This document shows positions 8,260 to 17,562 of a DNA stretch of 64,000 nucleotides, piece after piece. Source of the stretch: Pseudoalteromonas sp. T1lg23B (GTDB lineage: Bacteria > Pseudomonadota > Gammaproteobacteria > Enterobacterales > Alteromonadaceae); NCBI RefSeq assembly GCF_002964665.1, contig NZ_PQBZ01000030.1, positions 1 through 64,000 on the forward strand, written 5' to 3'. The notes below the pieces were generated by a model, which had not been told where the DNA came from, did no database searches, and was given only the letters and a program-made list of their open reading frames with translations. The translations under genes were made by a program, and so were the position numbers. Each line of letters starts with the position of its first letter. Positions within the stretch are counted from its first letter, which is position 1.

Positions 8260-8858
8260 CAGCGATTTTGTTGTTTTTCAACTTGTTGTATTTTGGCTTC
8301 TGTTTGTGAAATGGCCTTTCTACAGCGACCGAGCCTTGCATGCAGTGCTAGGATCTCTTGATTTATCTTCTTTGTTTGGTCACTGTCAGCCTTATCTAAC
8401 TGCTCGCGACGGATCTCTATCATCTCTTGCAATCGGCGCTCAAATTCATGATTTTGAGATAACTCTTGGTAGAGCTCATGTGAACTTTGCATGATTTTTT
8501 GCACTGCTTTACGATATACTTTGTTTTTTTTGCTGAAGTTAGCTTTATTCTCTTTGGCCCAAACAGGGGTCGATTTGAGCACCTTTATCACCGCTTCGAT
8601 TTGTGTTGCGATGCGCTGTACTGCAAAGCTGTATGCGTGGCGATTTTCCATGGGCGGCAAATGCTTTACATGTGCTTTAATTTCATCAACATAATCACAT
8701 AGCAGCAGGCTTTTAGTCGCAAACACGGTACGGTCAAATAGGCTGGGTTGTGCTTGAATATAGCGATTTTTATCAAACCACTTTGCATTGTCAAATTGCT
8801 GAGCTTGCTCACTTAATCTTGCTACTTGCTGGTGTAATTTTTCAAGTGCATTACTCAC
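8259..8858 (-). CDS. priC: Primosomal replication protein PriC
   Basis: The 199-residue, highly charged helical protein matches the PriC (primosomal protein N'') family: LHQQVARLSEQAQQFD and the segment FDRTVFATKSLLLCDYVDEI near the N-terminus are typical. PriC binds SSB and single-stranded DNA at stalled forks and reloads DnaB helicase. The C-terminal 60 residues form a predicted coiled coil rich in E, K and Q. The start overlaps the TSUP permease stop by 4 bases (ATGA) and the stop overlaps the deacetylase start, placing it within the dinG operon. Confidence 0.9.
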   Translation of the reverse strand: MSNALEKLHQQVARLSEQAQQFDNAKWFDKNRYIQAQPSLFDRTVFATKSLLLCDYVDEIKAHVKHLPPMENRHAYSFAVQRIATQIEAVIKVLKSTPVWAKENKANFSKKNKVYRKAVQKIMQSSHELYQELSQNHEFERRLQEMIEIRREQLDKADSDQTKKINQEILALHARLGRCRKAISQTEAKIQQVEKQQNR

Positions 8859-9634
8859 GATAAATATGCCTCTACGACTAACTTTCCAGCGAGTATTATA
8901 ACAACGGTATTAAACAGAGGCTTAATTAGCTTATTGCCAAATTTAATTGCGGAATGCGCGCCAATCCACGCACCAAGCATCAAAAACACGCCCATTGATA
9001 AGCCGAGTAAAAAATTAACATGTCCTAATGCAACAAAAGTAATTAAAGAAATGAAGTTGGAGACAAAGTTCATTGAACGGGCTAAGCCACAGTTTAGCAG
9101 TAGGCTTATCTTATAAAGTATGCTGTTGGAAGCTGTCCAAAAAGTGCCTGCACCAGGGCCCGCCATACCATCAAAGAAACCCAAGCATAGTCCCTGTACC
9201 CACTGTTTAATTTTAAGGGCCTGCGTAACAGGCGGCAGGGTGTGAGACTCCGTTGGGCTCAATTTACCGAATAGACTATAACAGGCGACTAAAATAATGA
9301 TTACGGGCAGTAACTTGTTCAAAAATTCAGTGCTGAGAAAATCTACTAATAACGTACCAAGTACGGCACCAATAGCAGTGGCGAAAATGGAGGCAGCCCA
9401 AAATTTAGGGTTAAACAATTGCTGGCGGTAGTAGGTTAGGCTAGCGGTAATTGAGCCAAAACTTGAAGCCAGTTTATTGGTGCCCAGTGTAACGTGTGGT
9501 GGTAGGCCAGCTGTTAGTAAGGCGGGTACGGTTAGCATCCCCCCACCACCGGCAATGGCATCAATGAAGCCAGCAGCTAAAGCAACTACACAAAGTAGTC
9601 CCCAGGTCATTGGATCGAGCGCAAGTTCAAACAT
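8855..9634 (-). CDS. TSUP family permease (TauE/SafE, DUF81)
   Basis: The 259-residue integral membrane protein has about eight hydrophobic segments and the family glycine-rich signatures: FIDAIAGGGGMLTVPALL near residue 25 and FFDGMAGPGAGTFW in the middle. TSUP proteins export or import sulfite, sulfonates or related organic anions. The substrate is not determinable here. The start follows directly on the stop of dinG with no gap, and its stop overlaps priC, so it is an internal operon gene. Confidence 0.93.
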   Translation of the reverse strand: MFELALDPMTWGLLCVVALAAGFIDAIAGGGGMLTVPALLTAGLPPHVTLGTNKLASSFGSITASLTYYRQQLFNPKFWAASIFATAIGAVLGTLLVDFLSTEFLNKLLPVIIILVACYSLFGKLSPTESHTLPPVTQALKIKQWVQGLCLGFFDGMAGPGAGTFWTASNSILYKISLLLNCGLARSMNFVSNFISLITFVALGHVNFLLGLSMGVFLMLGAWIGAHSAIKFGNKLIKPLFNTVVIILAGKLVVEAYLS

Positions 9635-11707
9635 TTAGTAATCTATTTGTCTTTTAAATGGAGGCAGCGTATCTAACATGGCTTTGCCGTAACGTTTAGT
9701 TACCAAACGCCTGTCTAATATGGTTATGCGGCCTTGATCAGATTCTTTACGCAGCAGTCTACCACAGCTTTGTACTAATTTCTTCGCAGCATCGGGAACG
9801 GTTATCGATAAAAATGGATTTCCCCCTTTGCTTTGTACGAATTCTGCTTGAGCTTCCTCAATTGGAGAAGTGGGTACTGCAAATGGAATTTTGGTGATGA
9901 TAAGATTTTCTAAATAGGCACCAGGCAAATCGAGGCCTTCAGAAAGGCTCTGGGTACCAAATAGTATACTGCCTTTACCCTTATCAATATTATCTCTGTG
10001 AGTTTGTAATAAACTTTCTCTTGATTGTTCACCTTGCACCAAAATTTGCCAGTTATCCTTACGTAGTAATCTAACCACATGGTCCATTTGCCAATACGAT
10101 GCAAATAGCACCAGATTAGCTTTATCACGCTGCAAATAATGAGGAAGTGCACGTGCAAGATAATCACTGAAGGCTTTGTCTGTTGGTTCGGTATCTGCTT
10201 TAGGTAGGTGCAGTGTTGCCTGAGCAGGATAATCAAACGGAGAGTTAGCTTTGATAAACTTGACGCCCGGTTCATTACTAAGACCGCTTTCTTTTGCAAA
10301 ATGGTCAAAAGTACCAAGCGCGCTCAAAGTCGCTGAACATAACACCGCACCAGCGCACTCTCTCCATAATTTATCTTTGAGATAGTAACCCACTTCGATA
10401 GGACAATCGCATAATAGGTGATCATGGTGATGTTTATACTCTAAACGTTTTATCCAGCGCGCGTGTGGCGTATTTTCTCCTTTACAAGCATAGCTGTACC
10501 ATAGTTTATAAAGTTGTTCGAGACGATTGATATATTGTCCGCTTTCAGCAAGTAACGGGTCGGCCAGATAGGGTTTAACATCACCATCGCTGACATCTAC
10601 AGTGAGCGCATCGTGCATTTTATTTAGGGCGCGAAGCACGTCTAGTGTAGCATCGCTAATGTCTTTAGCTTTCGAAATAAGGGAATCGGGCACTAAGCCA
10701 TGTTCAAAACGGTAGGTATCATCTTGATTGTAATTAAAGTCTGCAGAATCAAGGATATCCCTAACTGCCTTGAGATCTTTGCTTGCGTCATTGGCTGCAT
10801 CGTTTAGTTTAAAGTTTTGGCCTATGGCTTTTTGCGAGACAATTGTTGCAGCCATTTTCCCGCTAAATTTTAGTAACTTTTCGAGCCAATCAATGGTTCC
10901 TTTGATGGTTGCTGCGGCTGACGAAAAATCTCTGGTGATATGAGGTAAATGATGGGCTTCGTCGATGACATAAAACGTGTCATCTGGTTCGGGTAAAATT
11001 TTCCCACCACCAAGTTCAAGATCAGCAAGCAAGAGTGCATGGTTAATCACTAATACGTCCATTTGTGACATTTTTTGGCGTGCCATATGAAACGGACATA
11101 AATGATGTGACTTCATTTGTCGCTGACAGGCATGCTTATCGCAAGCGATGAGATTCCAGACCCTATCAGGTATAGTATCGGCCCAACTATCTCTGTCTCC
11201 CTGCCAACGCTTGTTTTGATAGGCGCTGTGCAAATCTTTTAGACACTTTTGTTCCATATCCGACAATGGAGAAGTCAAAGTTGGCATTATTGATAGTTGC
11301 ATACTGTCTTCATTCAGGGCAGCGTTGAGTTTTTGTACACAAATATAGCGCTGACGTCCTTTGACTAAATCAAACTTAAAGTCAAACCCACAATGCTCTT
11401 TGAAAAAAGGCAGTTCTTTATTTATCAATTGTTCTTGCAACGCGACGGTTGCAGTTGAGATGACGAGTTTTTTCTTTTTGGCCAACGCCGTTGGCAGCGC
11501 ACTTAGGCAATAGGCAAGAGATTTCCCCGTTCCCGTACCTGCTTCTATCACGCAAATACGTTGTGTTTTGTGGTATTCCCCTGCCAGTGTTTTTGCAATT
11601 TCTGCGACTAAGTAATTTTGGCTACTACGTTGACGGTATCCATCTAGGCGGTCGGCTATGTTTTGATGAGTATGCCGAATGGTCTTTTTGAGAGCGTCTG
11701 AAAGCAT
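9635..11707 (-). CDS. dinG: ATP-dependent DNA helicase DinG
   Basis: The 690-residue XPD-like superfamily 2 helicase has Walker A EAGTGTGKS (55-63), a DEAH box in VIDEAHHLPH, and four cysteines (C123, C189, C194, C204) placed as the Fe-S cluster ligands of E. coli DinG. The C-terminal helicase motif includes SCGRLLRKESDQGRI. DinG unwinds 5' to 3' and resolves R-loops and blocked forks. It is the first gene of the minus-strand operon and is divergent from polB with a probable LexA site between, consistent with the SOS control known for E. coli dinG. Confidence 0.97.
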   Translation of the reverse strand: MLSDALKKTIRHTHQNIADRLDGYRQRSSQNYLVAEIAKTLAGEYHKTQRICVIEAGTGTGKSLAYCLSALPTALAKKKKLVISTATVALQEQLINKELPFFKEHCGFDFKFDLVKGRQRYICVQKLNAALNEDSMQLSIMPTLTSPLSDMEQKCLKDLHSAYQNKRWQGDRDSWADTIPDRVWNLIACDKHACQRQMKSHHLCPFHMARQKMSQMDVLVINHALLLADLELGGGKILPEPDDTFYVIDEAHHLPHITRDFSSAAATIKGTIDWLEKLLKFSGKMAATIVSQKAIGQNFKLNDAANDASKDLKAVRDILDSADFNYNQDDTYRFEHGLVPDSLISKAKDISDATLDVLRALNKMHDALTVDVSDGDVKPYLADPLLAESGQYINRLEQLYKLWYSYACKGENTPHARWIKRLEYKHHHDHLLCDCPIEVGYYLKDKLWRECAGAVLCSATLSALGTFDHFAKESGLSNEPGVKFIKANSPFDYPAQATLHLPKADTEPTDKAFSDYLARALPHYLQRDKANLVLFASYWQMDHVVRLLRKDNWQILVQGEQSRESLLQTHRDNIDKGKGSILFGTQSLSEGLDLPGAYLENLIITKIPFAVPTSPIEEAQAEFVQSKGGNPFLSITVPDAAKKLVQSCGRLLRKESDQGRITILDRRLVTKRYGKAMLDTLPPFKRQIDY

Positions 11708-11729
11708 GTGAATCGCCTAACTTGGATTT

Positions 11730-11749
11730 ATATGTATATAATTACAGTG
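11730..11749. promoter_or_regulatory. Probable LexA (SOS) box between dinG and polB
   Basis: The 20-mer has ATG-TATATAATTA-CAG at its core, 14 of 20 matches to the gammaproteobacterial LexA consensus TACTG(TA)5CAGTA by my count; the only core mismatch is A for C in the first triplet. It lies 23 bases before the dinG start and 31 before the chosen polB start. Both genes are SOS genes in E. coli, which raises the likelihood; the single core mismatch lowers it. Confidence 0.5.
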
Positions 11750-11779
11750 TCAAAGGGCTATTTTAGATGGGGAACGGAT

Positions 11780-14116
11780 TTGGCACAAGCAGTCTATGCA
11801 GGCTTCATACTATCACGGCAGCAGATCAATCACCATGGGCGGTTGCAGTTGTGTTATTGGCTTAAATCGGATCAAGGCACAATTAAGGCTTATGTAGACA
11901 ATGAGCAACCTGTTTTCTTCATTCGGTGTAGCGAGCAACAACAAGCGCAACGTTTGCTTAAGCATGAAAATATAGAAGTGCAGTTCAAAAGCGTAGGGCT
12001 AAAGCATTTCGATCAGGAAGAGATGATTGCTTGTTACTGTCCAAATACGCGTTCTTATCATCAAGCGAAACAAATTTTAGAACGCGTGGTGAATTTGTAC
12101 GAGGAAGATATCCGACACTGTGATCGCTTTTTGATGGAGCGTTTTATCCGTGGTGGTGCATGGATACAGGGTAATCCTGTGCAGAAGACAGGCTATGTTG
12201 AACTATCAGATGTTAGGCTAAAAGCGCATCGCAGTTATCGCCCCTCCTTCTCGGTGTTGTCATTGGATATTGAATGTAATGGTGAGGGGGTTTTGTTCTC
12301 CATTGGGTTGGTGAGTGAGAAAGATCGCTGCGTCATTATGATAGGCGATTCCCCCGCAGACAGTGACGTGCCTACTTACATTCATTGGGTGCCTGATGAA
12401 TCAGCTTTATTATTTGCATTAATGGACAAAGTGAGGGCCCTAGACCCAGATGTGATTATCGGCTGGAATGTTATCGAATTCGATTTTGTGGTGCTTGCAG
12501 AACGTGCACAAATGCTTGGTATTGAGCTTATTCTCGGGAAGGATGCTCAGCCAATCGATGTGTATAAAGGGAATTACGTTAGAGTGATGATCTCAGGTCG
12601 TGTGGTCATTGATGGTATCGACACATTAAAAAATGCTACGTATCACTTTGATAGTTTCAGGTTGTCCAATGTGGCAGAAAAAGTGTTGGGCGAGAAAAAG
12701 CTCATTGAGCAAGATGACAGATTAGAGGAAATCATCCGCCAGTTTAACGAAGATAAATTGAGCCTTGCAGCATATAACATTAAGGACTGTGAGTTGGTAA
12801 TGGCGATTTTTACGAAGTTAAAGCTGCTCGACTTTGCCATTGCAAGAAGTCAACTAACCGGACTTGAGCTGGAGCGTATGGGCGGATCCGTTGCTGCATT
12901 TACCAATCTTTACTTACCTTTGTTACATCGCAGTGGCTACGTTGCACCCAACTTAGGAGAGCACGGGCTTAATTTTGAAAGTCCCGGCGGGTATGTAATG
13001 GACTCAAAACCTGGGTTATATAAAAACGTTGCAGTATTAGATTTTAAAAGTCTTTATCCGTCTATTATCCGAACATTTTGTATCGATCCTATGGGGCTAA
13101 TTGAAGGTCTACGCGCACCACAAGATGCAGTATGTGGGTTTCACAACGGGTCTTTTTCTAGAACTCGCCATCATCTACCAAACCTAGTCGCTGAGTTAGC
13201 TGAAGCTCGGCAAAGGGCAAAGTACGCTCGTGATGACATGCTCTCTCAAGCAATTAAAATCATTATGAATAGCCTATATGGCGTCTTAGGCTCGAAAGGG
13301 TGTCGATTTTATGATCCGCGTTTAGCTAGCTCAATCACCTTGAGAGGCCACGAAATAATGCAGACTACGCGAGCGCTAATTGAGAAGCAAGGATTGGAGG
13401 TAATTTATGGAGATACGGACTCTACATTTGTGAAGCTGCCAGATGAGTGGGGGGCTGATAAATGTGAAGCCGAGGCGGCGGCTTTGGTAGAGTCGGTGAA
13501 TACTTTTTGGCAGCACGAGTGTCGCGCTTCCTTCAATTTACGAAGTTATCTAGAAATTGAGTTTGAGACACTGTACCACACCTTTTTTATGCCTACGATT
13601 AGGGGGCAAGCGGTTGGTTCGAAAAAGCGTTATGTTGGTGAAGTGTATGTAAATGGTAAGCCAAAGTTGATTTTCAAAGGAATGGAAAGTGTCCGTAGTG
13701 ATTGGACCGAGATAGCGAAGAAATATCAACAAGATATTATCAGGGCATTGTTTGATGGGGATTGTGTATTGCGTATAACAAAAAGGTACATTGATGCTAT
13801 CAAGGCCGGTGAGGTAGATGAGTTGTTGTGTTACTCGAAACGTTTGGGTCGAGCCTTAGAGGAATACACAAAAACAGTGCCTCCACATGTTAAAGCGGCT
13901 CGGCTTTCCGTGTTGAACAATCAGAGTCGAAATTTATCAAAAGGCAGTGTTATTAGGTATTACATGACTAAGAAAGGACCCTCCATGCACCTCAATGACA
14001 GCACGTTAGACTATGAGCACTACATAGAAAAGCAGATATATCCCATTTTAATGATGATACCTGATTACGAGAATGTTCTTTTTCAGTTAACAGAACAGCG
14101 CTTTTTTTCTTTTTGA
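11780..14116 (+). CDS. polB: DNA polymerase II (family B)
   Basis: This family B polymerase is about 778 residues, close to the E. coli enzyme. The exonuclease I motif is SLDIECNGEG (D163, E165), followed by DPDVIIGWNVIEFDF (exo II), polymerase motif A VLDFKSLYPSIIR, motif B with KIIMNSLYGVLGS, and motif C YGDTDSTF. It acts in SOS-induced translesion and replication restart. I choose a TTG start at 11780: it gives MAQAVYAGFIL, matching the E. coli opening MAQAGFIL, follows GGGGAACGGA, and leaves room for a promoter. An open frame reaches back to 11708, but that would abut the dinG start codon and leave no control region. Confidence 0.96.
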   Translation: MAQAVYAGFILSRQQINHHGRLQLCYWLKSDQGTIKAYVDNEQPVFFIRCSEQQQAQRLLKHENIEVQFKSVGLKHFDQEEMIACYCPNTRSYHQAKQILERVVNLYEEDIRHCDRFLMERFIRGGAWIQGNPVQKTGYVELSDVRLKAHRSYRPSFSVLSLDIECNGEGVLFSIGLVSEKDRCVIMIGDSPADSDVPTYIHWVPDESALLFALMDKVRALDPDVIIGWNVIEFDFVVLAERAQMLGIELILGKDAQPIDVYKGNYVRVMISGRVVIDGIDTLKNATYHFDSFRLSNVAEKVLGEKKLIEQDDRLEEIIRQFNEDKLSLAAYNIKDCELVMAIFTKLKLLDFAIARSQLTGLELERMGGSVAAFTNLYLPLLHRSGYVAPNLGEHGLNFESPGGYVMDSKPGLYKNVAVLDFKSLYPSIIRTFCIDPMGLIEGLRAPQDAVCGFHNGSFSRTRHHLPNLVAELAEARQRAKYARDDMLSQAIKIIMNSLYGVLGSKGCRFYDPRLASSITLRGHEIMQTTRALIEKQGLEVIYGDTDSTFVKLPDEWGADKCEAEAAALVESVNTFWQHECRASFNLRSYLEIEFETLYHTFFMPTIRGQAVGSKKRYVGEVYVNGKPKLIFKGMESVRSDWTEIAKKYQQDIIRALFDGDCVLRITKRYIDAIKAGEVDELLCYSKRLGRALEEYTKTVPPHVKAARLSVLNNQSRNLSKGSVIRYYMTKKGPSMHLNDSTLDYEHYIEKQIYPILMMIPDYENVLFQLTEQRFFSF

Positions 14117-14195
14117 GATCAAATATATGTTTAGTATTTGTTGTTTAATTGTTGTACCTGATAGTGGTAATTTATAAAATTTAAATAATTTGCGG

Positions 14196-14225
14196 TTGAC
14201 GCTAACGTCAATGCTTGTTTAATAT
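14196..14225 (+). promoter_or_regulatory. Promoter with operator-like palindrome for the first tandem TonB receptor
   Basis: TTGACG (14196-14201) and TAATAT (14220-14225) are separated by 18 bases, a good sigma-70 fit. The -35 element is half of a perfect palindrome TTGACG-CTAA-CGTCAA (14196-14211), so a repressor could cover the -35 box. The predicted transcript would have an 85-base leader. Confidence 0.5.
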
Positions 14226-14236
14226 TCATGGTGAAT

Positions 14237-14301
14237 GTTGCACGAGTGCAACTTCCCATAAGGGCAAAGCCCATAAAAAATTACAAGCTACTAACAAGTA
14301 G
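14237..14301 (+). promoter_or_regulatory. Structured 5' leader of the TonB receptor gene
   Basis: Three small hairpins follow each other: GTTGCAC / GTGCAAC (14237-14252), GGGC / GCCC (14262-14272) and CTACT / AGTAG (14288-14301). The last lies 4 bases before the GGGAG ribosome site. This could influence mRNA stability or translation; no known riboswitch is recognised. Confidence 0.35.
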
Positions 14302-14316
14302 TCCAGGGAGATACAA

Positions 14317-17127
14317 ATGTTAAATAGTAAAGTTTCAAAAGCGGTTCGCTTAGCAATCGCGTTTGGCGCTGCTTCTACGGCTGCGTTTTCTGCGAACACG
14401 TTCGCGGCCGAAGGTGAAGAGAAAGTAGAACGTATCGAAGTTACCGGTTCTGCAATCAAAAGAACTGACCTAGAAGGTGCATTGCCACTAGACGTTATCG
14501 ATGCGTCAGCTATCGCTAAATCAGGCGTAACTAGCGTTCCTGACCTAATCGCTAACCTTCCTGCGATGCAGGGTTTCACAGCTGCTGGTGAGTCAGTAGG
14601 TGGCGGCGGTGGCGGTGTTCAAACTGCTTCACTAAGAAACTTAGGTTCTGAGTACACACTAGTACTTCTAAACGGTCGTCGTATGGTATCTTCTGATTCA
14701 GGCGGTACAATCGACCTTAACTCTATTCCTCTAGCGGCTATCAAGCGCGTTGAAATCCTAAAAGATGGTGCATCTGCACTTTACGGTTCTGATGCTATCG
14801 CGGGTGTTGTTAACTTCATCCTAAAAGACGATGTTCAAAGCACGACTATCAGCGCTCGTTATGACAAGCCAAAAGACACTTCAAGCTCTAACTTCTCAAT
14901 CACAACTGGTTTCGGTGACCTAAGTGTTGATGGTTTCAACATCACAGCTGCATACAGCCGCGATGAGCAAGACAACCTACGTTCAGTTGACCGTGATTTC
15001 GCGAAAACTGGTTTCATCTCGTTTGAACATTCAGGCCAAGACCTACTAGCGGTTGCTGGTTCTTCAAGTGCTATTCCTGGTAACGCGTATGTAAGCTATA
15101 ACACACGTGATGAAGATGGTAACCTGTTGTTTGATGAAGAAGGTAACAACAAAAGAGCTACCTACTCTTTCAACCCATACAAAATGGCAAATGGCTCGTG
15201 TCACGCGACTAGCGCACCATCAGGCGCTCGTGCGTGTCAGTTTGACTACACAAGCACACTAGAGATTCAGCCAGAGTCAGAGCGTGACAATATCTTTGTT
15301 CAAGGTGTTGCAACAGTAAATGATACGACTGAAGTGTATGCAAATGCTTCATGGTCAAGGTTCGAAATGATCACACGTATTGCACCATACCCAACAGGTA
15401 TTCCTTTAAGTGCTGACTCAGCGCTTGCTGAAAAGTACGTGATGCCTTTCCTACCAGACAACGTTAAAGAAGACATGGTGAGCATCAGTGCTCGTTGGCG
15501 TGTACTTCCAGGCGGTAACCGTACTGACGAGTGGAGCACAACAACTAACCAAATCACAGCGGGTATCCGTGGTGAAATCTCTGAGTGGTCATATGACCTT
15601 GCGGTAACTCGTGGTGATTCAGAGCGTGAGCAAAACCGTCTAACTGGTTATCCGAAGCAAGATGAGTTCCTAGCACTACTAAACTCTGGTGCAATCGATA
15701 TCTTCGCAGCACCTGAAGACCTAACTGACGAAGAAAACGCTGCGGTTGCTGCGTCAATGTTCAACGGTCTATGGGAAAAAACAGAAACTTCAATCACGAC
15801 TATTGAAGGTAAGCTTTCTGGTGCAATCGCTGACTTAGACGCTGGTAGCGTATACCTAGGTGTTGGTTTCGATTACCGTACTTCTGAGTACGCACGTTCA
15901 AACGGTGAAGGTAATAACAACCAAGTAGTATTGTATGAGTCAGTATCTCCTGAATATGATCTTGAGCGTGACAACTACGGTGCATTCGCTGAAGTGATTG
16001 TTCCAGTTATGGAAAATCTAGAGCTTACAGGTTCAATCCGTTACGACAACATCGGTGAAATCACTGATTCACTTCGTGAAGGTAACAAAGTAGTTAACGA
16101 CAGCGAAAACGATACAACTTATAAGTTAAGCCTATCTTACCGTCCTACTGACGAGCTATTACTACGTGCTTCAATGGGTACTGGCTTCAAGATGGCAACT
16201 ATGCGTCAAATCGCTGAGCCTCGTGTAGAGTTTGGTGTAACATCTTCACCTTACGATTGTCCATTAGCATCAGGTCACCCTCTTAAATCAGCGTGTCACT
16301 CAGACAAGCTTCAGTATGATGTATACCGTGAAGGTAACGCTAACTTGAAGCCAGAAACTTCTGAGCAGTACACATTTGGTTTCGTATGGGCTGGTGATAC
16401 AGGTACGAGCGTGTCTGTAGACTACTGGAACATTGATATGGAGAACGAGGTTCAACGTCTAACTCAGAACCAAATCTTCTTCAACCCAGAGACATACAAC
16501 CACCTATTCACTACTAAATACGATCCAAGTCTAGAAAAAGACGTATTAGCTATCGTACAGGCAGCGGATAACGTTGGTAAGTCAACAACTACAGGTATCG
16601 ACTGGAGCATCAACTTAACGAATGAACTATCATTCGGTACGTTGAAGACGGGTATCATGGGTACTTACCTGATTGAGTCTGAAAGCTTACGTGTTGGTGA
16701 AGATAATGTTTGGGATTCAAGCCTAGGTAAAGTTGGTACAGATGAAGCGGTTGCATTCCGTAACATCATCAACATCAACAACTCATTCACTCATGGTGAT
16801 TTCACGCATGACTTGAACATCAAGGCACGTAGTGGTTACACCGATGCAGCGGCAGATGTAAACTTCACAGTTTACAGATCTGACTTGAGCGAGACAGTTG
16901 ATGGAAGCCTAATCCAGAAACACGTACCGGTATACTTCACTGTTGATTACCGCTTGTCATATGCATACGGCGACAATGCAAACGTAACGTTCGGTATTAA
17001 GAACTTACTAGACAGAGAGCCACCGTTTACTCTAAACGCGGCTGCTGGTCACCAGGTAGGTTACGATCCACGTTATGCAGACCCGTACGGTCGTACTTTC
17101 TACATCCAAGCTGACTACACTTTCTAA
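14317..17127 (+). CDS. TonB-dependent outer-membrane receptor (tandem paralogue 1)
   Basis: The 936-residue protein has a signal peptide (cut near residue 30, TFAA-EGEE), a TonB-box-like ERIEVTG, the plug domain (LVLLNGRRM, VEILKDGASALYGSDAIAGVVNFI) and a long beta-barrel ending in DYTF, the C-terminal aromatic expected for outer-membrane insertion. Such receptors import peptides, saccharides or metal chelates with TonB energy; the ligand is unknown. A GGGAG site precedes the ATG by 6 bases. Its codons strongly favour a few choices (CTA, GGT, CGT, GTT), consistent with high expression. A close paralogue lies 435 bases downstream with near-identical first 20 codons. It is followed by a strong terminator, so it forms a single-gene transcript. 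Confidence 0.95.
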   Translation: MLNSKVSKAVRLAIAFGAASTAAFSANTFAAEGEEKVERIEVTGSAIKRTDLEGALPLDVIDASAIAKSGVTSVPDLIANLPAMQGFTAAGESVGGGGGGVQTASLRNLGSEYTLVLLNGRRMVSSDSGGTIDLNSIPLAAIKRVEILKDGASALYGSDAIAGVVNFILKDDVQSTTISARYDKPKDTSSSNFSITTGFGDLSVDGFNITAAYSRDEQDNLRSVDRDFAKTGFISFEHSGQDLLAVAGSSSAIPGNAYVSYNTRDEDGNLLFDEEGNNKRATYSFNPYKMANGSCHATSAPSGARACQFDYTSTLEIQPESERDNIFVQGVATVNDTTEVYANASWSRFEMITRIAPYPTGIPLSADSALAEKYVMPFLPDNVKEDMVSISARWRVLPGGNRTDEWSTTTNQITAGIRGEISEWSYDLAVTRGDSEREQNRLTGYPKQDEFLALLNSGAIDIFAAPEDLTDEENAAVAASMFNGLWEKTETSITTIEGKLSGAIADLDAGSVYLGVGFDYRTSEYARSNGEGNNNQVVLYESVSPEYDLERDNYGAFAEVIVPVMENLELTGSIRYDNIGEITDSLREGNKVVNDSENDTTYKLSLSYRPTDELLLRASMGTGFKMATMRQIAEPRVEFGVTSSPYDCPLASGHPLKSACHSDKLQYDVYREGNANLKPETSEQYTFGFVWAGDTGTSVSVDYWNIDMENEVQRLTQNQIFFNPETYNHLFTTKYDPSLEKDVLAIVQAADNVGKSTTTGIDWSINLTNELSFGTLKTGIMGTYLIESESLRVGEDNVWDSSLGKVGTDEAVAFRNIININNSFTHGDFTHDLNIKARSGYTDAAADVNFTVYRSDLSETVDGSLIQKHVPVYFTVDYRLSYAYGDNANVTFGIKNLLDREPPFTLNAAAGHQVGYDPRYADPYGRTFYIQADYTF

Positions 17128-17150
17128 GTTAGTTTGATGTAATAAAATTC

Positions 17151-17179
17151 GAAACCCCACTTTAAGTGGGGTTTTTTTT
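17151..17179 (+). terminator. Rho-independent terminator of TonB receptor 1
   Basis: AACCCCACTT / AAGTGGGGTT stem with a very small loop, followed by a run of T residues to 17179, 24 bases after the receptor stop codon. Confidence 0.92.
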
Positions 17180-17562
17180 GCTTCTAAAAACATTTCATTT
17201 GCTACCTTTTGATAAATATTTCAAATAAATTTAATTTTTTATTGTTGATTTTCGCCGTGAAAATAGAATGTAAACGTAACATTATTTTTTCTTGTAGTTA
17301 ATTCAGGTTCAACAAGCATTTTTTTTATCTATTTGATTTTATTTAGATTTTGGGATTTTCAAATTCTATTTACATGTTGCTATTTTTGGTACTTTAAGGT
17401 TTTCTTTGGACCTGTATCGGGTGCATTAGATGTTGACCTGTTGTTTCAACCAAGCTTAGTATTGAGCCCTGTATCTAAATAGGAACGCCATGTTTCGAAT
17501 TTAGATATTAAAATAAAACTATAAAAATCAATTGATTAGTTTTAATCAGGGAGACAAAATAC
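17180..17562 (+). promoter_or_regulatory. Intergenic control region of TonB receptor 2
   Basis: This A+T-rich stretch has no gene. A promoter candidate is TTGACC (17433-17438), an 18-base spacer and TAGTAT (17457-17462). The leader would then contain a hairpin TATCTAAAT / ATTTAGATA (17472-17480 and 17499-17507) and a small hairpin TGATTA / TAATCA (17533-17548) placed directly before the GGGAG ribosome site. This repeats the layout seen before the first paralogue. Confidence 0.45.
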
